Source: Calothrix sp. NIES-2100
Lineage (GTDB): Bacteria > Cyanobacteriota > Cyanobacteriia > Cyanobacteriales > Nostocaceae
Assembly: GCF_002368195.1 (NCBI RefSeq)
Contig: NZ_AP018178.1
Span: 7,142,645-7,206,644 of the forward strand
Direction of reading: 5' to 3'
Length of the DNA stretch: 64,000 nt
Each line of letters starts with the position of its first letter. The stretch's first letter is position 1. Shown here one piece after another: positions 63,645 to 64,000 of the stretch. The position numbers and the translations under genes were made by a program. The notes beneath the pieces were generated by a model. That model had not been told where the DNA came from and searched no databases. It worked only from the letters and a program-made list of their open reading frames with translations.

Positions 63645-63754
63645 TAACTACTAATTTAAAAATTTAATAATTTGTTGCATATAAAAAGCAATTACATCAA
63701 AAATTCTTTGATTACAATTAGACAACCTTTTAGGTTACTGCCATATCAACAAAG

Positions 63755-63812
63755 CTCGCCTTTTTGTGCTATCAGGATTTTAGCTAGCCAATCAGGCGGG
63801 CTTTTTATTTCT
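63755..63812 (+). terminator. Possible terminator-like hairpin at the right edge
   Basis: GCTCGCC and GGCGGGC can pair (one G-T) around a 39-nt loop that itself may pair (ATCAGGATT / AATC-rich), followed by TTTTTATTT. The long loop makes the call weak. Confidence 0.35.
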
Positions 63813-63885
63813 AGCCTCAGGCTTCTGTACTGGTGGACTTTGGTTCCTCGCATCAAAATAAAAGCAAAACCAGGACTGTTATCGC

Positions 63886-64000
63886 CTAAATCCCCAGGCT
63901 TACCCTAGCTGAAGCTTCTAAGCTGCGGCTTTCAACCTCAGAGGCTTCCTGGGTAAAATTGAACATCTTTGTGCGTTGTCTGTACATCTGAGACCTTAAG
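63886..64000 (-). CDS. Possible C-terminal fragment of an unidentified gene (edge)
   Basis: The minus strand is open from the window edge to a TAG at 63886-63888. It encodes about 37 residues containing MFNFTQEASEVESRSLEA and ending RVSLGI. No motif is recognised and the fragment is short, so it could be chance. Confidence 0.25.
   Translation of the reverse strand, partial: LRSQMYRQRTKMFNFTQEASEVESRSLEASARVSLGI

Larger units (their letters stand above)
63498..64000. other. Right-edge intergenic region
   Basis: It contains a G-rich tract (63505-63585), the seven-copy TGCCCAA array and a GCTCGCC...GGCGGGC hairpin with a T-run near 63755-63812. An open minus-strand frame follows at the edge (63886-64000). 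A plus-strand frame at 63672-63908 overlaps the hairpin and is not considered coding. Confidence 0.45.

Noticed and set aside
63672..63908. 78-codon plus-strand frame at the right edge
   Set aside because: It crosses a terminator-like hairpin and shows no conserved motif; probably not coding.

Overview
The window looks like chromosomal DNA of a filamentous, probably heterocyst-forming cyanobacterium (Nostocales, Nostoc/Calothrix/Tolypothrix-like). The reasons are abundant HIP1 octamers (GCGATCGC), heptameric short tandem repeats such as (TGCCCAA)n and (ATGACCA)n, many small palindromic elements, and cyanobacterial genes such as the ferredoxin-thioredoxin reductase variable chain, a Zur-type Fur protein, NfeD/paraslipin and a Trp-rich TIGR02450 protein. 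No tRNA, rRNA, CRISPR array or intact insertion sequence was seen.

Positions 1-37.3 kb form a cell-surface and exopolysaccharide island. It opens with the tail of a polytopic membrane protein, a hexapeptide acyltransferase and a GT4 glycosyltransferase. A very large RTX-type protein gene follows (3117-11071), with about 19 long calcium-binding repeat units. It is split by a net 112-nt loss inside a recent 723-bp tandem duplication. Next come an RlpA-like protein, NagZ, a parallel beta-helix protein, a methyltransferase, two paralogous beta-propeller proteins with FDGSDVGL repeats, and an overlapping pair of P-loop kinase-like genes. From 28.2 to 37.3 kb lies a compact Wzx/Wzy-type set: two GT4 transferases, an initiating sugar transferase, a Wzc-like chain-length protein, an O-antigen polymerase/ligase-like protein and a flippase, closed by a strong terminator.

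Positions 37.4-48 kb are mixed: an FAD monooxygenase, a broken DUF433 gene, a protein with four SHOCT modules, MutL, a cysteine-less rhodanese, a methyltransferase, an adenosine-deaminase-like protein and a CHASE3-PAS hybrid histidine kinase.

Positions 48-64 kb are mostly housekeeping: purA (TTG start), rplY/ctc, an APH-P-loop fusion, YdcF, ftrV, a PP2C phosphatase with an N-terminal zinc ribbon, NfeD plus paraslipin, an outer-membrane-like protein, zur, purS, purQ and a Trp-rich protein. Short tandem repeats and G-rich tracts sit directly against several of these start codons.

Much of the first 37 kb plausibly serves building, exporting and decorating the cell envelope. The best candidates for something undescribed are the twin propeller/FDGSDVGL proteins, the nucleotidyltransferase-kinase pair beside the polysaccharide genes, the four-SHOCT protein and the zinc-ribbon/kinase-like/PP2C protein.
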